NCBI RefSeq assembly: GCF_024172165.1
Contig: NZ_JAMZEB010000002.1
Span: 3,741,501 to 3,805,500 of the forward strand
DNA length: 64,000 bases
Origin: Nonomuraea thailandensis
GTDB taxonomy: Bacteria; Actinomycetota; Actinomycetes; Streptosporangiales; Streptosporangiaceae
Direction: 5' to 3'
Shown: positions 7,756-15,648 of the stretch, in pieces
Layout: every line of letters begins with the position of its first letter
How positions within the stretch are numbered: the first letter of the stretch is position 1
Notes under the pieces: generated by a model
The model's database searches: none
The model's input: only the letters and a program-made list of their open reading frames with translations
Told to the model about the DNA's origin: nothing
Program-made: the position numbers and the translations under genes

Positions 7756-9582
7756 ATGCTCGATCCCGATCCGCCCTTCCGCCCGGTCCGCCGGCACGAG
7801 GGCTACCTGCCGCTGGAGGACCTGGGCCTCATCGGCGACGGCACGACGGCGGCGCTCGTCGGCCTCGACGGCTCCATCCCGTGGTTGTGCCTGCCCCGCT
7901 TCGACAGCGACCCCCTGCTCTGCGGCCTGCTGGACCACGCGCGCGGCGGCCACTTCACGCTGACCGTGGACGACCTGCGCGAAGCCAGGCAGTTCTACGA
8001 GCCGGACACCGCGGTGCTGGTCACCGAGCTGCGCGGCCCCACCGGCCTGGTGCGGATCACCGACGCGCTGGCCCTGCGCCCCGGCGCCGACCTCAGCGAC
8101 GACGCGGGCGGCGGCCGGTGCGAGCTGGTCCGCTCCGCGACGGTCCTGTCCGGGACCGCGCGCCTGCTGGCCGAGCTGGAGCCGCGCGGCGGCGCGCAGG
8201 CCCGGGTCCTCTACAGCGGCCTGGAGATCGGCGCCTCCCGGCGGCCCGACCTGCGGCTGCACCTGCGCGCCAACCGGCCGCTGGCGGGCCTGCGCGGCAC
8301 CTACGACCTCGCGCAGGGCGAGCGGCTCGACCTCGTGCTGTCCTGGGGGCGCGTCCACCGCCATCACCGCTTCGACCCCGAGGCGATGTTGCGGCAGACG
8401 GCCGAGGCCTGGCGGCGCTGGATGCGCCAGTGCGGCTACAGCGGCCCCCAGGAGGCGCTGGTCCGGCGCGCGGTCATCACGCTGAAGCTGTGCGACGACT
8501 GGGGTGACGGCTCGCTGGTCGCGGCGCCCACGTCCTCGCTGCCGGCGCCGATCGGCGGGGTGCGCAACTGGGACTACCGCTACACCTGGATCCGCGACGC
8601 CGCCTACGCCGTGTTCGCGCTGCGCCGCGTCGGCTTCGAGGAGGAGGCCGACGCCTTCCTCGGCTGGGTCCTCGACGCCTTCGAGCAGAGCCGCCATCCG
8701 CGCATCATGTACACCCTGGGCGGCGGCCCCGTACCGGAGGAGATCCACGACGCCGAGCTGGAGGGTTACCGGCGCTCGGCGCCGGTGCGGTGGGGCAACG
8801 GCGCCGCCGACCAGCGCCAGCACGACGTCTACGGCGAGGTGCTCGACTGCGCCGACCAGTGGCTGCTTCCCGGCCGCGAGCTGCAGCCGGCTCTGTGGTC
8901 CGGCCTGGCGGAGCTGGCCGAGTCCGCCGCGCACGCCTGGCAGCAGCCCGACCAGGGCATCTGGGAGGTACGCAGCGAGGGCCGGGTCTTCACCTACTCG
9001 GCCGGGATGTGCCAGGTGGCCCTGGACCGGGCGGCGGCGATCGGCGAGCGGCTGGGCCTGTCCGGGCCGATCGCCACCTGGCGGGCCACCGCGGAGAAGC
9101 TGCGCCGGCTCATCCTGGAGCAGTCCTGGGACGAGGACGCGCGCTGCCTGAGCGAGCACCTCGACGGCGGCGGCTCCCTGGACGCCAGCCTGCTGGCGCT
9201 GCCGCTGCGCAAGGTCGTCCCGGCCGGCCATCCGCGCATGGCGGCCACCACCGCGGCCATCGCCGAGCGCCTGTCGGCCGGTGACGGCCTGCTCTACCGC
9301 TACCTGCACGAACGATCCCCCGACGGCCTGCCAGGCGACGAGGGCGCCTTCGTGCTCTGCAGCTTCTGGCTGGTCGACAACCTGATCCTGCTGGGGCACC
9401 TGGACCGGGCCGAGGAGCTGTACACGTCGCTGTGCGCCCGCGCCAGCCCGCTCGGGCTGCTGCCCGAGCAGATCGACCCCGCCACGGGCGCGTTCATGGG
9501 CAACTTCCCGCAGGCCTTCAGCCACATCGGGATCATCGCCAGCGGCGTCAACCTGGCCCGGGCGAGAGCGGGGACGACATGA
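7756..9582 (+). CDS. Glycoside hydrolase family 15 protein (trehalase/glucoamylase-like)
   Basis: A 608-residue intracellular GH15 enzyme with no signal peptide. The N-terminal domain begins YLPLEDLGLIGDGTTAALVGLDGSIPWLCLPRFDS, followed by an (alpha/alpha)6 barrel with NWDYRYTWIRDAAY. The likely catalytic acid is the Glu in QGIWEVR (near 404) and the base is in LLPEQIDPATGAFMG (near 571). Actinobacterial members of this type include trehalases as well as glucoamylases, so the substrate is an alpha-glucoside but not settled. GGAG precedes the ATG. Placed between an alcohol dehydrogenase and a G6PDH-like gene, it probably releases glucose for the latter. Confidence 0.9.
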   Translation: MLDPDPPFRPVRRHEGYLPLEDLGLIGDGTTAALVGLDGSIPWLCLPRFDSDPLLCGLLDHARGGHFTLTVDDLREARQFYEPDTAVLVTELRGPTGLVRITDALALRPGADLSDDAGGGRCELVRSATVLSGTARLLAELEPRGGAQARVLYSGLEIGASRRPDLRLHLRANRPLAGLRGTYDLAQGERLDLVLSWGRVHRHHRFDPEAMLRQTAEAWRRWMRQCGYSGPQEALVRRAVITLKLCDDWGDGSLVAAPTSSLPAPIGGVRNWDYRYTWIRDAAYAVFALRRVGFEEEADAFLGWVLDAFEQSRHPRIMYTLGGGPVPEEIHDAELEGYRRSAPVRWGNGAADQRQHDVYGEVLDCADQWLLPGRELQPALWSGLAELAESAAHAWQQPDQGIWEVRSEGRVFTYSAGMCQVALDRAAAIGERLGLSGPIATWRATAEKLRRLILEQSWDEDARCLSEHLDGGGSLDASLLALPLRKVVPAGHPRMAATTAAIAERLSAGDGLLYRYLHERSPDGLPGDEGAFVLCSFWLVDNLILLGHLDRAEELYTSLCARASPLGLLPEQIDPATGAFMGNFPQAFSHIGIIASGVNLARARAGTT

Positions 9583-9616
9583 CCGACCGGCCACCGCCGA
9601 GGGCGGAGATGATCGC

Positions 9617-10981
9617 ATGATCGACCGGCTCGTCATCCTCGGCGCCACCGGCGACCTCAACGCCCGCTACCTGCTGCCGGCGCTGGCCGCCCTGCGCGCC
9701 GGCGGCCACCTCGGCGACGGGTTCGAGCTGACCTGCGCCGACCGGCAGGGCTGGAGCGAGGAGGAGTTCCGCGGCTGGGCCTGCGCCCAGCTCGACCGGC
9801 ACGCCCCGCAGGAGCCCGGCGAGATCAGGCAGGCGATCGCCGGCTCCGCCCGCTACCGGCAGGCCGACGCCACCAGCGCCGCCGGCATCGCCTCACTCGT
9901 CGCGGGCGAGGGGCCCGTCGCCGTCTACCTCGCCCTGCCCCCGGCGGTCTTTCCCGGCACGATCACCGCCCTGGCAGGCGCGAACCTGCCCCCGGGCAGC
10001 CGGATCGTGCTGGAGAAGCCGTTCGGGGAGGACCTGGACAGCGCGGTGGAGCTGAACCGGCTGCTGGCGGGCGTCGTGCCCGAGCAGGCGGTGTTCCGCG
10101 TGGACCACTTCCTGGCCATGACGACCGTCCAGAACGTGCTCGGCAGCCGGCTGGCCAACCGGGTGCTGGAGCCGCTGTGGAACAGCGCGCACATCGCCGA
10201 GGTGGAGATCGTCTGGAACGAGACCCTCACCCTGGAGGGCAGGGCGGGTTACTACGACGGCGCCGGCGCGCTCAAGGACATGGTGCAGAACCACCTGCTC
10301 CAGGTGCTGTGCCTGGTCGCCATGGAGCCGCCGCTCAGCCTCGGCGAGCGTGACCTGCGCGACCGGAAGATCGACGTGCTGCGCTCGGTGCGCCCGCTCA
10401 CCGACGACGACGTCGTGCGCCGCACCCGCCGCGCCCGCTACCTGGCCGGCCGCATCGGCGAGCGGGACGTGCCCGCCTATGCCGAGGAGGACGGCGTGGA
10501 CCCGCGGCGCCGCACCGAGACCTACGCCGAGGTGGAGCTGGAGCTGGAGAGCTGGCGCTGGTCCGGCACGACCTTCCGGCTCTCCAGCGGCAAGGCGCTC
10601 GGCGACGACCGCAAGGAGGTCGCCGTGCGCTTCCGCCCCGTGCCCCACCTGCCCTTCGGGCACACCGGCAGGGCGGAGCCGAACGTGCTGCGGTTCGGGC
10701 TCGAACCGGAGACCATGACGCTGGGCCTGACCGGCATCGGCTCGGGCACGCGTACCCTGGCCCCGCTCACGCTGAGCGCCCGCATGGCGGAGTCCGGCCT
10801 GCCCGCCTACGGGCGGCTGCTGCTCGACATCCTGGAGGGGAACGCCGCCCTGTCGATCAGGGGCGACGAGGCGGAGGAGGCGTGGCGAGTGCTCGAACCC
10901 GTCATGTCGGCCTGGTCGAGGGATCTCGTGCCGCTGGAGGGGTACCCGGCCGGTTCGCACGCCCGCGGTGCCGGAGCCTGA
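9617..10981 (+). CDS. zwf: Glucose-6-phosphate dehydrogenase paralogue with altered active-site signature
   Basis: The 454-residue protein has the G6PDH fold throughout: nucleotide motif LGATGDLNARYLLPAL, EKPFGEDLDSAVELN, DMVQNHLLQVLCLVAMEPP and a C-terminal beta+alpha domain. The family signature RIDHYLGKE reads RVDHFLAMTTVQN, so the Asp-His pair is kept but the following Lys and Glu are replaced by Met and Thr. That Lys contacts substrate phosphate in characterised enzymes, so affinity or substrate may differ. It is probably an accessory copy or acts on another sugar. It ends the operon that starts with the alcohol dehydrogenase. Confidence 0.85.
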   Translation: MIDRLVILGATGDLNARYLLPALAALRAGGHLGDGFELTCADRQGWSEEEFRGWACAQLDRHAPQEPGEIRQAIAGSARYRQADATSAAGIASLVAGEGPVAVYLALPPAVFPGTITALAGANLPPGSRIVLEKPFGEDLDSAVELNRLLAGVVPEQAVFRVDHFLAMTTVQNVLGSRLANRVLEPLWNSAHIAEVEIVWNETLTLEGRAGYYDGAGALKDMVQNHLLQVLCLVAMEPPLSLGERDLRDRKIDVLRSVRPLTDDDVVRRTRRARYLAGRIGERDVPAYAEEDGVDPRRRTETYAEVELELESWRWSGTTFRLSSGKALGDDRKEVAVRFRPVPHLPFGHTGRAEPNVLRFGLEPETMTLGLTGIGSGTRTLAPLTLSARMAESGLPAYGRLLLDILEGNAALSIRGDEAEEAWRVLEPVMSAWSRDLVPLEGYPAGSHARGAGA

Positions 10982-10990
10982 ACGGCCGGT

Positions 10991-11836
10991 TCAGCCCGGC
11001 ACGTTCATGCGCTGGATGCCGATCACCGAGATCAGCCGCAGCGCCTGCTCGGCGGGGGAGCCGGGGTCGGCGGTGTAGATCACCACGTGCTGGTCGCGGT
11101 CGGAGACGTCCAGCACGTGGCAGTTCAGGGTGATGGGGCCGACCAGCGGGTGGTGCAGGGTCTTGCGCAGGCTGGGCCCTGGCGACACGTCGTGCGAGGC
11201 CCACAGGCGGGCGAACTCGGCGCTGCCGTCCAGGAGCTCCGACACCAGCTCCTCCACCTCACGGGCGCCGGGGTAGCGGGCGGAGGCGGCGCGCAGCCGC
11301 CGGGCCACCTCGCGGGCGAACGCGGCCCGGTCCGCCTCCGCCAGGACAGGCGGCCGGGTCCCGTTCAGGAAGGCGTACCGGATCAGGTTGCGCTCGCGCG
11401 GGGGCAGCGCGGAGAAGTCCCCCATCAGGGCGGCCGCCAGGTCGTTCCAGGCGATCACCTCATACGTCGCCGACAGCACGAACGCGGCGGCCTGCGGCAG
11501 CCGCTCCAGCAGGTCGAGGACGTCGCGGTGCACCTCGCGGCACGGCCCCGGCGGCGGGCCCGGCGGCGCGCCGGCCAGGTGGTGCAGGTGCTCGCGCTCG
11601 GCGTCCGACAGGCGCAGCGCCCTGGCCAGCCCGGCCAGCACCTCGCGGGACGGGCGCGGGGCCCGGCCCTGTTCCAGGCGCGTGTAGTACTCGGTCGAGA
11701 TGTAGGCGAGCTGGGCCACCTCCTCGCGGCGCAACCCGGGGGTACGGCGCCGCCGCCCGGCCGGCAGGCCCACGTCGGCGGCCGAGATCCGCTCCCGCCT
11801 GCTGCGCAGGAAGGCGGCCAGTTCCTGTCTGTCCAC
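10991..11836 (-). CDS. XRE-family regulator with MmyB-like ligand domain
   Basis: About 281 residues. An N-terminal helix-turn-helix (RRTPGLRREEVAQLAYISTEYYTRLEQGR) is followed by the MmyB/PAS-like domain (VLSATYEVIAWNDLAAALMGDFSALPPRERNLIRYAFL through LNCHVLDVSDRDQHVVIYTADPGSPAEQALRLI). This architecture is very common in actinomycetes, where such proteins usually repress a divergent short-chain dehydrogenase. That is the arrangement here. The GTG at 11836 is chosen because homologues begin with DRQELAAFLRSRRERI. The ligand-binding domain is thought to bind fatty acids. The long inverted repeat at 11857-11903 is the probable operator. Confidence 0.88.
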   Translation of the reverse strand: MDRQELAAFLRSRRERISAADVGLPAGRRRRTPGLRREEVAQLAYISTEYYTRLEQGRAPRPSREVLAGLARALRLSDAEREHLHHLAGAPPGPPPGPCREVHRDVLDLLERLPQAAAFVLSATYEVIAWNDLAAALMGDFSALPPRERNLIRYAFLNGTRPPVLAEADRAAFAREVARRLRAASARYPGAREVEELVSELLDGSAEFARLWASHDVSPGPSLRKTLHHPLVGPITLNCHVLDVSDRDQHVVIYTADPGSPAEQALRLISVIGIQRMNVPG

Positions 11837-11856
11837 ACCCCCACTATGCGTGACCG

Positions 11857-11903
11857 GCGCGGTGCTCAGCCAGGTACAGCCGATGCCTGGCTGAGCACCG
11901 CGC
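11857..11903. promoter_or_regulatory. Inverted repeat with perfect 18-bp arms, divergent operator
   Basis: GCGCGGTGCTCAGCCAGG (11857-11874) is perfectly complementary to 11886-11903 across an 11-bp centre. It fills the gap between the divergent XRE regulator and SDR genes. Both arms carry GTGCTCAGCCAGG, so two regulator dimers could bind. The symmetry argues for one site controlling both promoters. Confidence 0.65.
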
Positions 11904-11924
11904 GCCGGGACCAGGCTCGAGGCC

Positions 11925-12698
11925 ATGACACCTGAGACAAGCACGGGCCTGCTGGCCGGCAAGGTCGCCTTCATCACCGGCGCCGGGCGGGGCATCGGCG
12001 CCGCCGCGGCACGGCTGTTCGCCCGGGAGGGCGCCACGGTGCTGCTCGCCGCCCGTACCGAGGGCCAGCTCAAGGCCGTGACCGAGGAGATCCGCGCCGC
12101 GGGCGGCACCGCCGGCCACGTCGTGTGCGACCTGGCCGACGCGGCCGACGTCCGCGCCGCGGTGGAGCGGGCCGTGGACCTGTACGGCCGGCTCGACGTC
12201 GCCTTCAACAACGGCGCGACGGCGGTGCCCCCGGCGCCGATGGACCGGATGCCGGAGGCCGATCTCGACCTGATGTACACCGTGAACTTCAAGGGCCAGT
12301 GGATCGCCATGTCCGCGCAGGTGGCCGCCATCAGGGCCACCGCCGGGACCGGGGCGATCGTCAACACCTCCACCGTCGGCAGCTGGGGGCCGAACCCCGT
12401 GCTGCCCGCCTACGGCGCGATGAAGCGGGCGCTCAACAGCCTCACCGAGTCGGCCGCCGCCACCTACGGCCCGGAGGGCATCCGGGTCAACGGGATCGCC
12501 CCCGGCACCACGCTGACCGAGATGGTGGACGCCTGGGAGGCCGTCTCGCCCGGCATCGTCGAGCAGCTCGTCGCGCGGGCCGCGCTGCGGCGCCCGGCCG
12601 CGCCCGAGGAGGTGGCCGAGGCCGCCGCCTGGCTGCTCAGCGACCGCGCCTCCTACGTGACCGGGGCGGTGCTGCGGGTGGACGGCGGCCTCGGCTGA
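11925..12698 (+). CDS. Short-chain dehydrogenase/reductase (classical)
   Basis: A 257-residue classical SDR. The cofactor motif is TGAGRGIGAAAARLF, the substrate-side motif is VAFNNGATAV, and catalytic residues are visible as Ser in NTSTVG and Tyr/Lys in YGAMKRAL. The C-terminal TGAVLRVDGG is typical of FabG-like enzymes. ARTEGQ after strand 2 suggests NADP preference, but this is weak. The gene is divergent from the XRE-MmyB regulator and starts 22 bp after the inverted repeat. Such pairs are thought to respond to hydrophobic or toxic carbonyl compounds. Substrate unknown. Confidence 0.9.
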   Translation: MTPETSTGLLAGKVAFITGAGRGIGAAAARLFAREGATVLLAARTEGQLKAVTEEIRAAGGTAGHVVCDLADAADVRAAVERAVDLYGRLDVAFNNGATAVPPAPMDRMPEADLDLMYTVNFKGQWIAMSAQVAAIRATAGTGAIVNTSTVGSWGPNPVLPAYGAMKRALNSLTESAAATYGPEGIRVNGIAPGTTLTEMVDAWEAVSPGIVEQLVARAALRRPAAPEEVAEAAAWLLSDRASYVTGAVLRVDGGLG

Positions 12699-12767
12699 GC
12701 GAGTCCGGGAGACACCAGCGGACCGGCCGCACCCGGATCCGGGCCCGCCGACCGCCCCACCTATGCT

Positions 12768-12795
12768 CTACGGCTAGTAGTACTACTAGCCGTAG
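12768..12795. promoter_or_regulatory. Perfect 28-bp palindrome upstream of the FAD monooxygenase
   Basis: CTACGGCTAGTAGT at 12768-12781 is followed by its exact reverse complement to 12795, with no spacer. It ends 9 bp before the ATG at 12805, so a bound protein would block transcription initiation or early elongation. TAGTAGTACTACTA-type sites are usual for TetR repressors that control flavin monooxygenases. No TetR gene is adjacent, so the partner must be encoded elsewhere. Confidence 0.65.
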
Positions 12796-12804
12796 GGGAC
12801 GGGT

Positions 12805-13953
12805 ATGCGTGTGCTCATCGTGGGAGCCGGCATAGCGGGGGTGGCGGCGGCGCGGGGGTTCCTCGCGGCCGGGCACGAGGTGACCGTCCTGGAGCGGTCG
12901 CCCGCCTTACGCGAGACCGGATACGCCATCATGATCTGGCACAACGGCACCACCGTGCTGCGCGATCTCGGCGTCCGGATGGACGGGGCCGGGCAGCGCC
13001 TGGACGCCGTCGAGCTGCGCAGCTCCCAGGGGCGCCGGGTGATGGTCATGGACCTCGAACGGCTGGCGGCCGACTTCGGCGCCCCTGTGATCTCGCTGCC
13101 CCGCCGGGTGCTGCTCGACCGCCTGGCCGAAGGGCTGCCGGCGGGCATCTTCCGGTTCGGCGCCCGCTTCGCGAAACTGCACGACGACGGCCGGTCGGTG
13201 CGCGCCGAGACCGAGGACGGCGCCCAGTACACCGCCGACCTGCTCATCGGGGCCGACGGCGTGAACTCCCAGGTCCGTACGGCCCTCTTCGGCCCCCGCC
13301 CTGCCCGCCCGACCGGCACGGCCACCTGGCAGGGCCTGATCAAGGCCCCCTTCGACCCCGGCACGCGGGCCCTGCTCTTCCTCGGCCCCCAGGGCGACTT
13401 CGGGATGAATCCCTCGGGCGACGGCACGCTGCAGTGGCTCATCGACTTCCGCCTGCGCCCGGGCGACGTCGCCGAGCCGCGGAAGGCCGCGCTCGCCGCC
13501 CTCAGGCAGCGGTACGGCTCGTGGGCCTCGCCCGTCCCCGACCTGCTGGAGGCGTTGTCGGAGGACGATCTTGAGCTCTTCCCGCACCGCAGGCACCCTG
13601 CCCCGCTCCGGTGGGGGCGCGGGCGGAGCGTGCTGATCGGTGACGCGGTGCACGCCATGCCGCCCATGCTGGCGCAGGGCGCCGGGCAGGGGCTCGAAGA
13701 CGTCTCGGCCCTGCTGCGCGCCCTGGCCGCCACGGGCCAGGATCCGGCCGGGGCGCTGGCCGCGTACGCGCGCGGCCGCCGCCGGCCGGCGACGCTGGCC
13801 TCGGCGCTGGCCACCCAGGCCGTCGCGACCGGCGGGCCCCGGGCGATGCTGACCCAGAGCGAGTGGGCGCTGCGCGGCGCCGTCGCCATGCCCGGCGGCC
13901 TGGGCACGTGGATGTTGCGCACGCTCATCCGCGGGGTCAGCACCCGGCTCTGA
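12805..13953 (+). CDS. FAD-dependent monooxygenase (PHBH fold)
   Basis: The 382-residue protein shows all three FAD motifs of group A flavoprotein monooxygenases: the dinucleotide fold VGAGIAGVAAARGFLAAGH at the N-terminus, LIGADGVNSQVR in the middle and LIGDAVHAMPPMLAQGAGQGLEDV near residue 275. It should hydroxylate or epoxidise an aromatic or polyketide-like substrate, or inactivate an antibiotic, using NAD(P)H and oxygen. The gene stands alone behind the 28-bp palindrome. Its end overlaps the convergent MFS gene by 17 bp. Confidence 0.88.
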   Translation: MRVLIVGAGIAGVAAARGFLAAGHEVTVLERSPALRETGYAIMIWHNGTTVLRDLGVRMDGAGQRLDAVELRSSQGRRVMVMDLERLAADFGAPVISLPRRVLLDRLAEGLPAGIFRFGARFAKLHDDGRSVRAETEDGAQYTADLLIGADGVNSQVRTALFGPRPARPTGTATWQGLIKAPFDPGTRALLFLGPQGDFGMNPSGDGTLQWLIDFRLRPGDVAEPRKAALAALRQRYGSWASPVPDLLEALSEDDLELFPHRRHPAPLRWGRGRSVLIGDAVHAMPPMLAQGAGQGLEDVSALLRALAATGQDPAGALAAYARGRRRPATLASALATQAVATGGPRAMLTQSEWALRGAVAMPGGLGTWMLRTLIRGVSTRL

Positions 13954-15115
13954 GCGCCGCCCGGCTCACGCCCGTGCGGGTGTTGAACGCCCAGGTGGCG
14001 AGCGCGCAGAGGGCGAGCGTCGCCCCGAGGACGCTGGGGCCGACCCAGCCGGTGGCGTCGAACAGGGCCGTGGTCGCGGCCGCTCCCAGCGCGGACCCGA
14101 GGGAGTAGAACACCATGTACGCGCCGATGGCGGTGCTGGTGCGGCCGGGGTAGGCGCTGGTGAGCGTGTGCTGGTTGCTCACGTGCACGGCCTGCACGGC
14201 GAGGTCGAGCAGGATCACGCCGAGGACCAGCAGCGGCAGCGACCACGCGAGCTGCCCGATCGCGACCCAGGAGACCACCAGGAGGGCGAGCGCGACGCCG
14301 GTGACCCGGCGGGCGTGCCCGGCGTCGCCCCAGCGTCCGGACCGGGCGGCGCCGAGCGCTCCGGCGAGCCCGGCGACGCCGAAGAGCCCGATCTGCGTCT
14401 CGCTGAGGTGCCACGGCGCACCGCTCAGCGGCAGGGCCATGCCGCTCCACAGGGTGCCGAACGAGGCGAACAGGAAGAACGCGATCAGCCCGCGCCCCAG
14501 GAACAGCGGCCGGCCGAACAGCCTGGCGAAGGACCGGAGGACCTGCCCGTACCGCGCCGGGGCCCGGCGGACGTCCGCGGGCAGCAGGGCCAGGGCGGAC
14601 AACGCCAGGACGGCGGTCACGACCGCCAGGGCCAGGTAGACGCTCCGCCATCCCCACAGGTCCGCGAGGATTCCCGCGACGACGCGCGCGGCGAGGATGC
14701 CGATGACCACGCCCGAGGTCACGATGCCGAGGTTGCGCCCGCGCTCGGCGGGCGGCGAGATCGACGCCGTGTACGCGACGGCGCTCTGCACCACCACCGC
14801 GAACCCGCCCGCCGCCGCCAGCCCGCAGAACGCCACCCAGGCGGCCGGGGCCGCCGCCGTGACCGCCATGCCCGCGGCCACCAGGGCGAGGTGCGCCGCG
14901 ATCAGGCGCCTGCGGTCCAGCACGTCACCCAGCGGCACCAGCAACACCAGCCCCGCCAGATAACCGAGCTGGCCGGTGGCCACGAACCAGCCGAGCGCAT
15001 CGACAGGGACGCCCAGGTCCCGCCCCATCGCGCCGAGCACCGGCTGCCCGGCGTAGACGCTCGCGACCGCGACCCCGCACACCACCGCCAGCAGCAGCCT
15101 CGTCCTCCAGCTCAC
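13937..15115 (-). CDS. MFS transporter (DHA1-type efflux)
   Basis: About 392 residues with twelve hydrophobic segments. MFS signatures include GQLGYLAGLVLLVPLGDVLDRRRLI between helices 2 and 3 and PAERGRNLGIVTSGVVIGI at helix 5. It probably exports a drug-like compound by proton antiport. GTG at 15115 is preferred because GGAGGT sits 6 bp upstream; the in-frame ATG at 15139 has no binding site. It is divergent from the HxlR regulator, which likely represses it through the repeated TGGTTTCATT elements between them. Confidence 0.88.
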   Translation of the reverse strand: MSWRTRLLLAVVCGVAVASVYAGQPVLGAMGRDLGVPVDALGWFVATGQLGYLAGLVLLVPLGDVLDRRRLIAAHLALVAAGMAVTAAAPAAWVAFCGLAAAGGFAVVVQSAVAYTASISPPAERGRNLGIVTSGVVIGILAARVVAGILADLWGWRSVYLALAVVTAVLALSALALLPADVRRAPARYGQVLRSFARLFGRPLFLGRGLIAFFLFASFGTLWSGMALPLSGAPWHLSETQIGLFGVAGLAGALGAARSGRWGDAGHARRVTGVALALLVVSWVAIGQLAWSLPLLVLGVILLDLAVQAVHVSNQHTLTSAYPGRTSTAIGAYMVFYSLGSALGAAATTALFDATGWVGPSVLGATLALCALATWAFNTRTGVSRAALRAGC

Positions 15116-15131
15116 CGGCACACCTCCGATT

Positions 15132-15186
15132 GGTTTCATTTTGCAACTGTTCGGAGGTTAGGCCAGAATGGTTTCATTACGCAACT
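15132..15186. promoter_or_regulatory. Direct repeat GGTTTCATTnnGCAACT between divergent MFS and HxlR genes
   Basis: GGTTTCATTTTGCAACT (15132-15148) and GGTTTCATTACGCAACT (15170-15186) are 38 bp apart and differ at two positions. They occupy the divergent promoter gap. HxlR proteins commonly bind such paired AT-rich elements, so these are the likely operators of the regulator at 15200. Confidence 0.6.
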
Positions 15187-15199
15187 CATTGGAGGGGTG

Positions 15200-15640
15200 A
15201 TGGTGGAAGGCCCCGCGTGGACGGACCCGGGCTGCCCGGTCGCCCGCACGGCCGACCTGGTCGGCGACCGGTGGAGCCTGCTCGTCATCCGCGACGCGAT
15301 GGACGGCGCCCGCTCGTTCACCGACTTCCAGCAGCGCACCGGCATCGCGCGCAACATCCTCACCGACCGGCTGCGCAAGCTCACCGCCCACGGACTGCTC
15401 ACCCAGGTCGACGCCCCCTCGGGCAGGCGCAGGCTGTACGCGCTCACCGAGGCGGGCAAGGACCTCTTCCCCGTGATCGTCACGCTGCGGCAGTGGGGCG
15501 AACGCCACGCCTTCGAGCCGGGCGAGACGCACTCGGTCCTGGTCGACGATGACGGCGCCCGCGTGCCCGACCTCCTGCCCGTGGCGGCGGACGGCTCGCC
15601 CCTGACCAGCGACACGACCTCGGTACGACGTGAAACCTGA
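15200..15640 (+). CDS. HxlR-family transcriptional regulator
   Basis: A 146-residue protein with the HxlR signature: the N-terminal Cys in DPGCPVARTADLVGDRWSLLVIRDAM, then ARSFTDFQQRTGIARNILTDRLRKLTAHGLL (winged helix) and a tail of about 45 residues. The conserved Cys is a redox or electrophile sensor in some relatives. GGAGGGG lies just before the ATG at 15200; a GTG start three bases later is possible. It is divergent from an MFS exporter, the classic target for this family. Confidence 0.88.
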   Translation: MVEGPAWTDPGCPVARTADLVGDRWSLLVIRDAMDGARSFTDFQQRTGIARNILTDRLRKLTAHGLLTQVDAPSGRRRLYALTEAGKDLFPVIVTLRQWGERHAFEPGETHSVLVDDDGARVPDLLPVAADGSPLTSDTTSVRRET

Positions 15641-15648
15641 GAGGCGGA

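Noticed and set aside
6595..9660. A leftward open frame of about 1,000 codons opposite the dehydrogenase and GH15 genes
   Set aside because: It mirrors the codon bias of the coding strand, has no domain motif and lacks a credible start.
14168..15199. Open frame extending upstream of the HxlR regulator
   Set aside because: It runs antisense to the MFS gene with Arg/Asp-rich random sequence; only the part from 15200 is the HxlR gene.
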